64,000 nt of DNA from Alcanivorax sp. (GTDB lineage: Bacteria > Pseudomonadota > Gammaproteobacteria > Pseudomonadales > Alcanivoracaceae), in the NCBI RefSeq assembly GCF_017794965.1, contig NZ_CP051240.1, positions 930,001 through 994,000 on the forward strand, read 5' to 3'. Below are positions 43,006 to 52,126 of this stretch, piece after piece. Below the pieces are notes generated by a model that saw only the letters and a list, made by a program, of their open reading frames with translations, was not told where the DNA came from and did no database searches. The position numbers and the translations under genes are program-made. How positions within the stretch are numbered: position 1 is the first letter of the stretch; each line of letters opens with the position of its first letter.

Positions 43006-45588
43006 TTAAACCAGCCCCTTGAGCTTGTACAGCGCCTCCAGCGCCTGCTTCGGCGTCAGGTCATCCGGATCCAGATCGGCCAGCGCTTGCTCGGCGGCAC
43101 TGGGCTCGGCGAACAGGCTGGCCTGTGCGGGCGCGGTCGCCGGGGCGCTGGCGTTGGGGATGGCCGTGGGTGGGGCATCGTTTACCGTCAGGCTCTGCCC
43201 GGTTTCCAGCTCACGCAGCTTTTCGCCCGCCTGCTGGATCACGCCCGCCGGCACGCCGGCCAACTGGGCCACCTGCAGACCATAGCTGCGGCTGGCGGGG
43301 CCTTCCTGTACCCGGTGGAGAAACACGATACGGTTGTCATGTTCGCTGGCGGTCAGATGGGCGTTGTAGATGCCGGGCAGCTGCTCCGGCAGCTGGGTCA
43401 GCTCGAAATAGTGGGTGGCAAACAGGGTGAAGGCCTTCAGGTTGCGGGCCAGATGTTCTGCTGCGGCCCAGGCCAGGCTCAGGCCATCAAAGGTGCTGGT
43501 GCCGCGGCCGATCTCGTCCATCAGCACCAGGCTCTTGGCGGTGGCGTTGTTGAGGATGTTGGCGGTTTCCGACATTTCCACCATGAAGGTGGAGCGGCCA
43601 CCGGCCAGATCATCGGAGGAGCCGATGCGGGTAAAGATGCGGTCCAGGTTGCCGATGCGGGCGCTGGCGGCGGGCACGCAGCTGCCCAGATGTGCGAGCA
43701 GGGCAATCAGTGCGGTCTGGCGCATATAGGTGGACTTACCGCCCATGTTCGGGCCGGTAATGATCACCATGCGGCGGGCATCGTCCAGGTGCAGACTATT
43801 GGGCACAAAGGCATCGTCCAATACCTGCTCCACCACCGGATGGCGGCCATCCACGATCTCGATGATGGCTTCTTCATCGACCAGTTGCGGGCGCACCCAG
43901 TTTAGCGCTTCGGCTCGCTCGGCCAGGGCGGCCAGCACATCCAGCTCGGCGACGGCCGCGGCGCAGCGCTGCAACGGGTGCAGGTCAGCGGCCACTTTTT
44001 CCAGCAGTGCTTCATACAGACGCTTCTCCAGGGTCAGCGCCTTGCTGGAGGCCGACAGCGCCTTGTCTTCGAACTCTTTCAGCTCGGGGGTGATAAACCG
44101 TTCGGCATTTTTGAGGGTCTGGCGACGCTGATAATCCACCGGCGCATCATCCGCTTCCCGGCGGGACAGCTCGATGTAATAGCCGTGGACCTTGTTGTAT
44201 TTCACCTTGAGGGTGGAAAAGCCGGTGCGCTCGCGCTCACGGGTCTCGATATCCACCAGCACCTGGCCGGCGTTTTCGCTGATGGAGCGGAGCTCGTCCA
44301 GCTCCGCGCTGTAGCCGGGGGCAATCACACCGCCATCGCGGATCAGCATGGGCGGGTTCTCGATCACCGCCCCGCCCAGCAGTTCAACCTGTTCCGGGAA
44401 CTGACCGATGCGTTCGATCAGCTCATAAAAGGCATCGGAGGCCGGCAGGGTGCCAATCAATGCCGGCAGCGAATTGAGGCTGGCATGAAGGCGCGTCAGA
44501 TCGCGGGGGCGGGCAGAGCGCAGCGCCACCCGACCAAGGATCCGTTCCATATCGCCGATGTCGTTGAGCACATCGCGGGTGGACTCGAAACACCAGCCCT
44601 GGCGCAGGGCTTCAATCTGGTCCTGGCGCTGGTTGAGGGTGGTGCGGTTGCGCAGGGGCTGGTGTACCCAGCGTTTCAGCTGGCGAGCGCCCATGGCGGT
44701 TTTGGTGCTGTCCAGCACCCAGGCCAGGGTGTGCTGCTCCTGGCCATCCAGGGTTTCGGTCAGTTCCAGATTACGGCGGGTGGCCGCATCCATGGCCACG
44801 GTGTCGTCAAAGCTTTCCACCACCAGCCCGGTCACATGGGGCAGTTCGCCGCGCTGGGTTTCCTTGGCGTAACCGAGCAGGGCGCCTGCGGCGGCCACCG
44901 CCACCGGTGTGGGTTCACCAAAGCCGGCCAGATCCTGTACCTGGAACTGCTGGCTCAACTGACGGCGGGCAGATTCCTCATCGAACTCCCAGTCCGGGCG
45001 TTTGCGGCTGCCGGGCTTGTCCGCCCAGCGGCCGGGCAGGGACTTGGCTTCACTGTAAAGCAGCTCGGCGGGCGACCAGCCCTCCAGCAGCGCCTGCAGT
45101 TGTTCGCCGCCTTGCACCTGGGTCACCACAAAACGCCCGGCGGCCACATCCAGGCTGGCACAGCCATATAGCCCCTTGTCCTCATAGACAGCACACAGCA
45201 GGTTGTCGCGACGCTCTTCCAGCAGCGCCTCGTCACTGACCGTGCCTGGAGTAACGATGCGCACTACATTGCGTTCCACCGGTCCCTTGGCCAGCGCCGG
45301 GTCACCAATCTGCTCGGCAATGGCAACGGATTCGCCCAGCTTCACCAGCCGGGCCAGATAGCCTTCCGCGGCGTGGTAAGGAATGCCCGCCATGGGAATC
45401 GGCTTGCCGGCACTCTGGCCGCGCTGGGTTAGGGTAATATCCAGCAGCCGGGCCGCCTTCTGCGCATCACCGAAAAACAGCTCATAGAAATCCCCCATGC
45501 GGTAGAACACCAGCTGGTCCGGGTGCTCGGCCTTGATCGCCAGGTATTGCTGCATCATCGGCGTATGTTGGCTCAGGTCCGCGCTCAC
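43006..45588 (-). CDS. mutS: DNA mismatch repair protein MutS
   Basis: The 860-aa product has the mismatch-reading motif GDFYELF at residues 32-38 (Phe-x-Glu), the ATPase Walker A GPNMGGKSTYMRQTA and Walker B LVLMDEIGRGTSTFDG, and a C-terminal dimer tail. It recognises mismatches and recruits MutL. GTG 45588 is preferred because GGAGGA lies 4 bases upstream and the length then fits E. coli MutS. An in-frame ATG at 45657 would add 23 unlikely residues. Confidence 0.96.
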   Translation of the reverse strand: MSADLSQHTPMMQQYLAIKAEHPDQLVFYRMGDFYELFFGDAQKAARLLDITLTQRGQSAGKPIPMAGIPYHAAEGYLARLVKLGESVAIAEQIGDPALAKGPVERNVVRIVTPGTVSDEALLEERRDNLLCAVYEDKGLYGCASLDVAAGRFVVTQVQGGEQLQALLEGWSPAELLYSEAKSLPGRWADKPGSRKRPDWEFDEESARRQLSQQFQVQDLAGFGEPTPVAVAAAGALLGYAKETQRGELPHVTGLVVESFDDTVAMDAATRRNLELTETLDGQEQHTLAWVLDSTKTAMGARQLKRWVHQPLRNRTTLNQRQDQIEALRQGWCFESTRDVLNDIGDMERILGRVALRSARPRDLTRLHASLNSLPALIGTLPASDAFYELIERIGQFPEQVELLGGAVIENPPMLIRDGGVIAPGYSAELDELRSISENAGQVLVDIETRERERTGFSTLKVKYNKVHGYYIELSRREADDAPVDYQRRQTLKNAERFITPELKEFEDKALSASSKALTLEKRLYEALLEKVAADLHPLQRCAAAVAELDVLAALAERAEALNWVRPQLVDEEAIIEIVDGRHPVVEQVLDDAFVPNSLHLDDARRMVIITGPNMGGKSTYMRQTALIALLAHLGSCVPAASARIGNLDRIFTRIGSSDDLAGGRSTFMVEMSETANILNNATAKSLVLMDEIGRGTSTFDGLSLAWAAAEHLARNLKAFTLFATHYFELTQLPEQLPGIYNAHLTASEHDNRIVFLHRVQEGPASRSYGLQVAQLAGVPAGVIQQAGEKLRELETGQSLTVNDAPPTAIPNASAPATAPAQASLFAEPSAAEQALADLDPDDLTPKQALEALYKLKGLV

Positions 45589-45675
45589 GCTTCCTCCGGG
45601 GGTATCAGTGACGGAAATCAAAGGAGGGATGATATAGGGATTGGAAGAGGGATTCATGGTTCATTCCTCTTCTAA

Positions 45676-46810
45676 TCGGGGACACCCACAAATTAGACAA
45701 TATCCTACACATGGAATGGCAGGCTTCTGATGGCGGGCAGTCTTTATGGTCAGTATTGTTGGGTCATGGATAAGCAAGGAGGCTGACCATGACTCGCGCT
45801 CGTTATACCCAGGTATCACTCGACTCTACTTCGTTCTACCACTGTATCTGTCGCTGTGTGCGGCGGGCCTTTCTGTGTGGCAAGGATCACTATTCCGGTC
45901 AGGATTATGAGCATCGCCGCCAGTGGGTGGTGGATCGCCTGGCGGTGCTGGCTGAGGTGTTTGCCATCGACCTGTGTGCCTATGCGGTGATGTCCAATCA
46001 CTACCACCTTGTACTTCGTATCAATCGGCAGAAAGCCTTGTCCTGGTCGGATCGAGAAGTGGCCGAGCGCTGGATGCAGCTTTTTTGCGGCCCTCTTATC
46101 GTCAAGCGCTGGCTGAAAGAGGAGACAGGAGCAGCGGAATCCCTCAAGGCCCAGGAAATCGTTGGGCAGTGGCGTGACCGGCTTTACGACATGGGCTGGT
46201 TTATGAAGTGCCTTAATGAGCACCTGGCCAGACGAGCTAATGAAGAGGATTGCTGCAAAGGGCGCTTCTGGGAAAGTCGCTACAAGTGTCAGGCGTTGCT
46301 GGATGAACAGGCAGTTCTGCAGTGTATGGCCTATGTGGACCTGAACCCTGTAAGAGCTGATATGGCGGGCACCCCTGAAGAGTCCGAATACACGTCTATC
46401 CAGCAGCGTTCAGAAGCCATCAGCGAAGGTGATGGCGACAACAAGGCAAGGCCCGCCCTTCTTCCCATGGTCCACGCCGGTAATGCCGAGGCAGAGGATG
46501 AGGATACGGTGTGCCGCTTCCGACTGATGGATTATCTGGAGCTGGTGGACAGTACGGGGCGCGCTGTTTGTGATGACAAGCGAGGCGCAATCTCCGCACA
46601 TGCGGCAGGAGTGCTGGATCGTTTGGGAATAGATGAGAAGGCATGGTTAGCCCATATGAGGCCTAAACAGCAACGGCAGCCCATTGCACTGGGTGCGTTG
46701 GATAAGCTGAAGGAGTACGCACAGATGACGGGTCGCAAATGGATTGCGGGGCAAAGCCTGGCGGGATGGTAAGTTGTTATTTTGGCTGATTAAATTTATG
46801 CGTGTCCCTG
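45676..46810 (+). mobile_element. Possible RAYT unit with end repeats
   Basis: GGGGACACCCACAAATTAG at about 45677-45696 faces a GTGTCCCT end at about 46802-46809, whose complement reads AGGGACACGCATAAATTTAA. The ends share GGGACAC and an A/T-rich tail. They bracket the Y1 transposase gene at 45789, as is usual around RAYT genes. Limits are approximate. Confidence 0.5.
45789..46772 (+). CDS. REP-associated (Y1, IS200-like) transposase
   Basis: The 327-aa product has the Y1 HUH motif MSNHYHLVL at residues 68-76 and RFWESRYKCQALLDE, which should hold the catalytic Tyr, followed by CMAYVDLNPVRADMA. The C-terminal 130 residues are an extension typical of long RAYT-like proteins. Such enzymes nick single-stranded DNA at REP hairpins. 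REP pairs at 3747, 16634 and 19751 are possible substrates. It lies alone between mutS and the SO2930-type cytochrome gene. Confidence 0.85.
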   Translation: MTRARYTQVSLDSTSFYHCICRCVRRAFLCGKDHYSGQDYEHRRQWVVDRLAVLAEVFAIDLCAYAVMSNHYHLVLRINRQKALSWSDREVAERWMQLFCGPLIVKRWLKEETGAAESLKAQEIVGQWRDRLYDMGWFMKCLNEHLARRANEEDCCKGRFWESRYKCQALLDEQAVLQCMAYVDLNPVRADMAGTPEESEYTSIQQRSEAISEGDGDNKARPALLPMVHAGNAEAEDEDTVCRFRLMDYLELVDSTGRAVCDDKRGAISAHAAGVLDRLGIDEKAWLAHMRPKQQRQPIALGALDKLKEYAQMTGRKWIAGQSLAGW

Positions 46811-46820
46811 ACTAAAGGAA

Positions 46821-46845
46821 AAAGGACGCGCGCAGCGCGTCCTTT
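46821..46845 (-). terminator. Terminator of the diheme cytochrome gene
   Basis: AAAGGACGCG pairs with CGCGTCCTTT around a 5-base loop. It lies 9 bp beyond the cytochrome stop, with a T run on the minus strand. Confidence 0.8.
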
Positions 46846-46853
46846 CTTGGGTG

Positions 46854-48146
46854 TCACGGCGAACACGCCGCATCAGGCAATTGATTGATCCATTCGCGAA
46901 TCAAGGCAACGCCTTCTTGATGAATCACACTGCGGCCCAATTCCGGCATCTTGTGCCGTGGGTCGGTGGTGTTCATGCGGAACAGCAGGTAAGACTCCTC
47001 TGCTGCGCCGGGGACCACATCGCCCAAGGGGTAATCGGGGCTGCCACCGGCAACTGGAATCTTGCAAGCGCCGAACCGGGTTGGGTCGTCTGCATATTCG
47101 CGGTTGTATTCCAGCTGCAAACCACTGCTGCCAGCCGGGCCAGCGTACTGCGGCTCGGGCAGGGTCAGCTCGGAGCGGTGACAGTGGGCGCAGTTGATGT
47201 CCAGATACGCCTTGGCGGCATCATGCAGGGCTTCCGGCGTCAGCAGTACCGGGTCCTGGGCGTTGCTGAAGAGCGGCGCTTGTGACACCTCGCTCATGGA
47301 TTCGGGCAAACCCTCCAGCACGCCCTGTTCTTCCCAGTAAGCCAGTTGGTTCCTGTTGTATCCCTCATAGTCGAAGTCTTTGTTCAGGTACCGGGCCTTT
47401 GGACCAATGGGCTTGAAGATCGGTTGACGTTGGTCTTCCGAGCCTTGCAGCAACGGCACAACGGAGTGACAGGAAGTACAGGACGAGGCTTTCGGCACTG
47501 CATAGGTGAAGGTGAGGGTCTGACCGTTATGCAGCGTGGTCATGTTCTCCACGCTTTTGCCGGCGATGGCCAGGGTGGCATCCGCTTCTGTGTCCCAGTA
47601 GTAAGGACGGGCGACCCAGCCATTTTCGCGATGAATCAGCAGACGGGTTTCAATGATGGTTTCGTTCTGGCCACGGTTGGCGGTGTCCGCCGGCATCGCA
47701 AAGGTTTTCACCAGCACCGTACCCACAGGAAACTCGAACGCTTCGTGTTCACTGTAGGTGGCCTTCTCTCCTTCAGGAATGAATACAAACCGGTACTTGC
47801 TCGCATAGTCCGTGAAGAGCGGCGTGGACAGGTCGTAGGGAATTCCGCCGGCGTTCGGGTTGCGGGTGGGGTCGGTGCGGTCAGCAAACAGATTGTAATC
47901 CGACAGCTTTGCACAGTTTTCGTTGAGTAACGCCCCCCAGTTCACCCCGGAGGTGGTGCCACCGCACTCGGCGGTTTCCGCGGGCTCGGACGGGTCGGTT
48001 GTTTCGGGCACATAACGGACACTGTCATCCTTGTTGATGGTGAGCCCGTCTTTGCCAATGTCCACGTCGCAGGCGCTGAGCGCAGACAGGGCCAGGGCAA
48101 AGACCGTGCTGCTGAGCGCACGCTTGCTAAATGTTGAGTTGTTCAT
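46854..48146 (-). CDS. SO2930-family diheme c-type cytochrome lipoprotein
   Basis: The 430-aa product has a lipoprotein signal (LSALSAC) and two haem c sites, SSCTSCHSV near residue 225 and INCAHCHRS near residue 320, plus a C-terminal HKMPELGRSVIHQEGVALI. This fits the SO2930 family of predicted periplasmic diheme cytochromes. ATG 48146 is preferred to a GTG at 48155. It follows the beta-helix lipoprotein gene by 88 bp on the same strand, and the pair recurs in other marine bacteria as far as I recall. Function is not established; electron transfer at the outer membrane is likely. Confidence 0.82.
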   Translation of the reverse strand: MNNSTFSKRALSSTVFALALSALSACDVDIGKDGLTINKDDSVRYVPETTDPSEPAETAECGGTTSGVNWGALLNENCAKLSDYNLFADRTDPTRNPNAGGIPYDLSTPLFTDYASKYRFVFIPEGEKATYSEHEAFEFPVGTVLVKTFAMPADTANRGQNETIIETRLLIHRENGWVARPYYWDTEADATLAIAGKSVENMTTLHNGQTLTFTYAVPKASSCTSCHSVVPLLQGSEDQRQPIFKPIGPKARYLNKDFDYEGYNRNQLAYWEEQGVLEGLPESMSEVSQAPLFSNAQDPVLLTPEALHDAAKAYLDINCAHCHRSELTLPEPQYAGPAGSSGLQLEYNREYADDPTRFGACKIPVAGGSPDYPLGDVVPGAAEESYLLFRMNTTDPRHKMPELGRSVIHQEGVALIREWINQLPDAACSP

Positions 48147-48234
48147 GGTAACCACTCACTCAATCGATTCTCGTTGCGGCATGGTGATGACGAAGAGGCG
48201 AACCACTGTCCGCCTCGTTCTCATGCCAACCGGA

Positions 48235-49869
48235 TTAGAGGGCACATGCCGCTTCGGACAGATCATCACCCGTGCAGCCATAGGTCACGCCGTTGATGCT
48301 GACGGTGGCGGGGGGCAGACGGTTGTGTGCACAGTTCAGGAGCGAGGAGCCGATCATGGGCTCGATCAGCAAGCTGGGTGCGGGGGCGGTACCCGCCGCA
48401 TTCCAGTTGGCCGGGTTCATTGGATCGGTGCCGAAAACCTGGCCGGTGTTGACGTCGTCGTAGGTGGTGGCCGGGTTGCCGTTCACATTGTTATTGGCAC
48501 AGATCTGGTCTTCCGCGCCGTAGGGCTGATAGCTGACGCCGTCTGCTTCGGCTTGAGAGCCGGCAGGAATGAAGTCCTGGAACGCTGTCAGTTGCCCCGC
48601 GTTGGCGAGCAGTTCACCCACGCCATCATAGAGAATGGCCGGGAACACCTGGGCCATGCCGCTGGCGTTATACGGGGAGGTATAGCCGTTGATGATATCC
48701 ACCAACAGCGTGCCCTGCGGATTGGTGCTGTTACGCGCGATAAAGTTATTGTGGGCGTAGACGTTGCGCACCAGCGGGGTCCAGCCATTGGTCATGGCCT
48801 GTCCGTACTTGGCGGGGTAGTTGGCCAGGTCATCGTCTGCCAGCAGATAGCTGGCGATGGCGATCGCGGTGGTGTCGTTATCGGTGATGTCGTTGTTGAA
48901 GATTTCCACGTCACTGGTGGCGAACACCAGGATGCCGGTGCCCGGAGGCGCAATGGCTACCGCGCCGGCCCCCACATTGGGTGCGTTGTTCGCATAGGCG
49001 GTGTTATTGAAGACACGAACATTGCCGCCATAGGCATTGGTCAGGCCGGGCAGGTCAAAAACCAGAATGCCGGCGGTATTGCCGGTGGCCATGTTGTTAT
49101 ACACATCCGCATTCAGGGTGTTTTCCACTTCGATACCTGCCACGTTGCGTACCGCCACATTGTCACGGATCACCACGTCGCTGGACTGCCCCACATAGAT
49201 GCCCGCATCCGCGGAGCCTGCGGCATAGTTGTGTTCCAGCAGCACATTGCGCGATTGCAGCGGGTACAAACCATAGGCGCCATTGTCGGATTCCAGGGGC
49301 CCTTCCCAGACGGTGGCGGTATAGGCGAAATGCACACCGCTGGCATTGGTGACCTTGATGGCGTTCTTGTTAGACTCATATACGCCGAAATCGCGGATGG
49401 TCAGGTTAGAGCCGCCTTCAAAACGGATGGAGTCGTCGCCGGTGGAATCGCTGAAGTCCAACTTGGTTTCCTTGATGCCATGGCCGGTCAGGACCACGCC
49501 GCTGGCGCTGTTAACGGTGATGGTTTCAGAGACGGTAAACTCACCCCGGGGCAGGACCACGACCGCATTCTCCGGCAGCTCGAACAGGGCAACCAGCAGA
49601 TCTTCGGTGATATCGTCGCCACTCTCGGCGTCCGGTGCTACAAAGATGGCGTCACAGGGGAAGGCGAAGCCGGAAGTGCTGGTGCCGGCGTCACAGCTTT
49701 CAACCGTGCCCGAGTTTCCGGTGTTGCCACCGCTATCGGGACTGCTCTTTGTCTGGGTGATCTCGTCACCCTCGTTAACGTCAATACAGCCTGTCAGCAA
49801 CAGCGAGCTGGACAGCACGCCGGCAGCAAATGCCGGTAACGCTTTGCGGCTCATCCGGTTCTTCATCAT
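48235..49869 (-). CDS. Parallel beta-helix lipoprotein
   Basis: The 544-aa product has a lipobox LLTGC (Cys near residue 28) and a Ser/Gly/Asp linker. A long right-handed parallel beta-helix follows, with repeated strand-turn units such as NAIKVTNASGVHF, NVLLEHNYAAGS, DVVIRDNVAVRN and DVEIFNNDITDN at about residues 110-330. This fold often binds or cuts polysaccharides, but no catalytic motif is visible. The ATG has GGAGAG upstream. It pairs with the SO2930-type cytochrome gene. Confidence 0.85.
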   Translation of the reverse strand: MMKNRMSRKALPAFAAGVLSSSLLLTGCIDVNEGDEITQTKSSPDSGGNTGNSGTVESCDAGTSTSGFAFPCDAIFVAPDAESGDDITEDLLVALFELPENAVVVLPRGEFTVSETITVNSASGVVLTGHGIKETKLDFSDSTGDDSIRFEGGSNLTIRDFGVYESNKNAIKVTNASGVHFAYTATVWEGPLESDNGAYGLYPLQSRNVLLEHNYAAGSADAGIYVGQSSDVVIRDNVAVRNVAGIEVENTLNADVYNNMATGNTAGILVFDLPGLTNAYGGNVRVFNNTAYANNAPNVGAGAVAIAPPGTGILVFATSDVEIFNNDITDNDTTAIAIASYLLADDDLANYPAKYGQAMTNGWTPLVRNVYAHNNFIARNSTNPQGTLLVDIINGYTSPYNASGMAQVFPAILYDGVGELLANAGQLTAFQDFIPAGSQAEADGVSYQPYGAEDQICANNNVNGNPATTYDDVNTGQVFGTDPMNPANWNAAGTAPAPSLLIEPMIGSSLLNCAHNRLPPATVSINGVTYGCTGDDLSEAACAL

Positions 49870-50281
49870 GGTGGTTCTCTCCCGACTCGTTATTTTTCCA
49901 TCCTGAGCGCCTTCGGTGGCGCTAAGAATTTTGTACTAGGGAAAACAACCTATAGAACCCGGGGAGAGAGCCCCAACGAGAAGCGCTGTGCAAACCTGAA
50001 AAGCGATGTGCAATACGTGACAGGCACCATGCAAAAGTTAAAAAACCACTGAGTAAATCCTTTAACTGACTGTTTTTATTGGAGGATTAGGCTTTGTCGC
50101 GGATCGGCGGGAGTGGCGCCCAGAAAAAGGCCTTCGGTAGGCGCGTGGGCTATTGCTGCGTTGGCGGCGCGATTCCATACCAGGATCAAAAGCGTTTTCA
50201 TCGCGGAGAGTGCAGGGTTCAAAGAGCCCCCCGGTTTTCTTCCTGAACGCAGTGGCCTTTGTGGCAAATCGGTATCAACAG
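49870..50281. other. Spacer upstream of the beta-helix gene
   Basis: No gene is visible. It holds the promoter region of the minus-strand beta-helix gene and a stretch near 50130-50180 (GTAGGCGCGTGGGCTATTGC, then GGCGGCGCGATTCC) that recalls the dispersed repeat in diverged form. Confidence 0.5.
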
Positions 50282-50372
50282 CTATCGCGCCGCCACCGAG
50301 CGTAGCGAAGGAACGCCCGCAGGGTGGCCCGAAGGGTGAGCGGAGCGAATAACCGACGCTCCTGCGGAAAGG
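50282..50372 (-). repeat. Dispersed spacer repeat, inverted copy close to copy 1
   Basis: Read on the minus strand it gives GCGTCGGTTATTCGCTCCGC and continues to GCTCGGTGGCGGCGCGATAG, nearly identical to 3655-3738 at 46 kb distance. High identity between distant copies points to recent spread or gene conversion. Confidence 0.8.
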
Positions 50373-50522
50373 GTGGGAGGAACTGATCGGGGTTATTCAG
50401 GTAAGTTGCGAAGCACCCAAATTGGGGCTTGTGACGGGAGGGTTTAACGTCGGTCGATGTCGCCCTTTGTATGATGCCTGAGGGGTTGGGAGCGGGCTCG
50501 CAAGGACAAAACGTCGGCAAGC

Positions 50523-51563
50523 CTATTGGCGAGACTGACGATACTCGGTGGGGGTTTGCTGTTTGAGCTCCTTGAAGGCCCGGTTGAACGAGCTCAGCGT
50601 GCGGTAGCCGATATCCAGGGCAATATTCTGAATCGGGGTGTCCGGTTCAGTGACCAGACGGTTACAGGCTTCTTCAATGCGCATCTGGTTCACGTAATCA
50701 TTGAAGTTGCGATAGTTGAACGTACCGTTGATGATGGCCCGCACCCGGTATTCGGGAAGGGACATCCGCTCGGCCAGCTTTTTCAGGGTTAACTTCTCGG
50801 TCCGGTAGAAGTGTTCCTCTTCCATGAGCTGCCTGAGTTGTTCCGCCATCTCATGGCTCGGGTCCGTCTCCGGGGCCGGCTCGGTTTGCTCGATGGCCGA
50901 TGCGTGGTGAGCCTCATTGTTGCCCGGTGTGGTAGCGACTGACTGCATGTCCAGCAGTACGCCATCCTGCCCCTTGAGCAAAAGGAACCCGACCAGCAAG
51001 GTGGCCAGGCCCACCATGCCGGCAACCAGCTTGCTGGTATCCAGCCCATGGTTGAGTGACACGGTGACACACAGCAAGGTGGCGCCCACGGACACCAGCA
51101 GGGCGAACCGGAGCTTCCTTCGCCCTTCAACCAGGTCATTGCGCCAATGCACTGCGGTGATCCATAGCCCACTGAGAATGAGGATGTATTCCGCGAACTG
51201 GGGCACCTTGAAGCCCAGCCAGTGCAACCACCAGGCGGCTTCAGGATCTGCACCACCAAACGGTCTGCTCAGGGCCGGGGGGATGAAACTATACAGGGCC
51301 AGTACCACCCAGACCGGGTTGGCCCGGGGTCTGGGGGAGAACGCCAGCAGGCACAAGAGCCAGAACGCTGCCGGCAGGGTGGTCATGATATCGCCCAGCA
51401 ACCACTGGTATTGCTGTCCTGCTACCCGGCTGGAGACGAAGGCGGCAGCGGCAAGCAATACCCACAGAAACACCTTGCCCACCAGCAAGTGCCGGAAGTC
51501 GCGCAGGACAACAAGAAAGACAACGGCAAGACAGCCAAGACTAAAGCCCGTGAGTAGTTGCAT
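50523..51563 (-). CDS. Membrane-anchored AraC-family regulator
   Basis: The 346-aa product has about six or seven N-terminal membrane segments (residues about 1-200), a polar linker, and a C-terminal AraC DNA-binding domain at about 235-345 with KLAERMSLPEYRVRAIING and ALDIGYRTLSSFNRAFKEL. Such proteins sense envelope or lipid signals from the membrane and act on DNA directly. ATG 51563 follows an in-frame GTG at 51569. It lies upstream of, and on the same strand as, the beta-helix/cytochrome pair but 650 bp away, so control of that pair is only a guess. Confidence 0.85.
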   Translation of the reverse strand: MQLLTGFSLGCLAVVFLVVLRDFRHLLVGKVFLWVLLAAAAFVSSRVAGQQYQWLLGDIMTTLPAAFWLLCLLAFSPRPRANPVWVVLALYSFIPPALSRPFGGADPEAAWWLHWLGFKVPQFAEYILILSGLWITAVHWRNDLVEGRRKLRFALLVSVGATLLCVTVSLNHGLDTSKLVAGMVGLATLLVGFLLLKGQDGVLLDMQSVATTPGNNEAHHASAIEQTEPAPETDPSHEMAEQLRQLMEEEHFYRTEKLTLKKLAERMSLPEYRVRAIINGTFNYRNFNDYVNQMRIEEACNRLVTEPDTPIQNIALDIGYRTLSSFNRAFKELKQQTPTEYRQSRQ

Positions 51564-51790
51564 GCTCACTCAATGCGTTATTGGTTATTGTGGGTGAGCA
51601 GAATAGCACCAAAACAAGGGGATAATCTTTCCGTGCTTCCGGGAAATCGGTGAGCCTGTCGTTTGCACTGGGGCACAGTTCCCTCCGGGGCTGGCTGCAT
51701 ACTGGCGGTCTTCCGCCGTCGGAGAACAGCCGTGGCAGTCTTGCGGCGGCCCCTGTCAAAGACGCATCAAGCCGGGGGAGTGCCTGTTTC

Positions 51791-52126
51791 TCAAGGGTAG
51801 GTTGAAGGCGTCAGACCCTGCACATCTTTCCAGTCCACTTCAAACATTTCGCCGGGCCCGGCATCCATGATGATGTAAAACGGGCGCGTTGGTTGGGGGA
51901 AGGTGAGGCGTGAGTGCGCATCCAGCTTGCTGTGCTTGAGGATAGTGTTGTCGTAGTCCAGCACCGTCATGGCGACGCCATTGGCGGCGCTGCCGTCATG
52001 GAATTGGCCGGTGCAGGTGATGTCTGAGCCGGTGAGTTCACAGCGGCATACCGGGGTGTGCGCGATCACCGGACCGCACAGCAGCAGGGTGACAATCAGG
52101 GCGGAAAACCGCGGGACGAATTTCAT
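51791..52126 (-). CDS. Small secreted protein of the PepSY operon
   Basis: The 111-aa product has a signal peptide (cleavage near GPVIAHT), a CRCE segment and further Cys, and a beta-rich body with MTVLDYDNTILKHSKL and PFYIIMDAGPGEMFEVDW. I do not recognise a family. ATG 52126 has AAGGAG upstream and overlaps the DUF3325 stop. It is the last gene of the four-gene block 54850-51791. A periplasmic helper in metal or electron handling is a guess from context. Confidence 0.7.
   Translation of the reverse strand: MKFVPRFSALIVTLLLCGPVIAHTPVCRCELTGSDITCTGQFHDGSAANGVAMTVLDYDNTILKHSKLDAHSRLTFPQPTRPFYIIMDAGPGEMFEVDWKDVQGLTPSTYP

Noticed and set aside
48031..49839. A 602-codon open frame on the plus strand
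   Set aside because: It lies opposite the beta-helix lipoprotein gene, has no family signature or ribosome site, and follows from the GC-rich codon pattern of the real gene.
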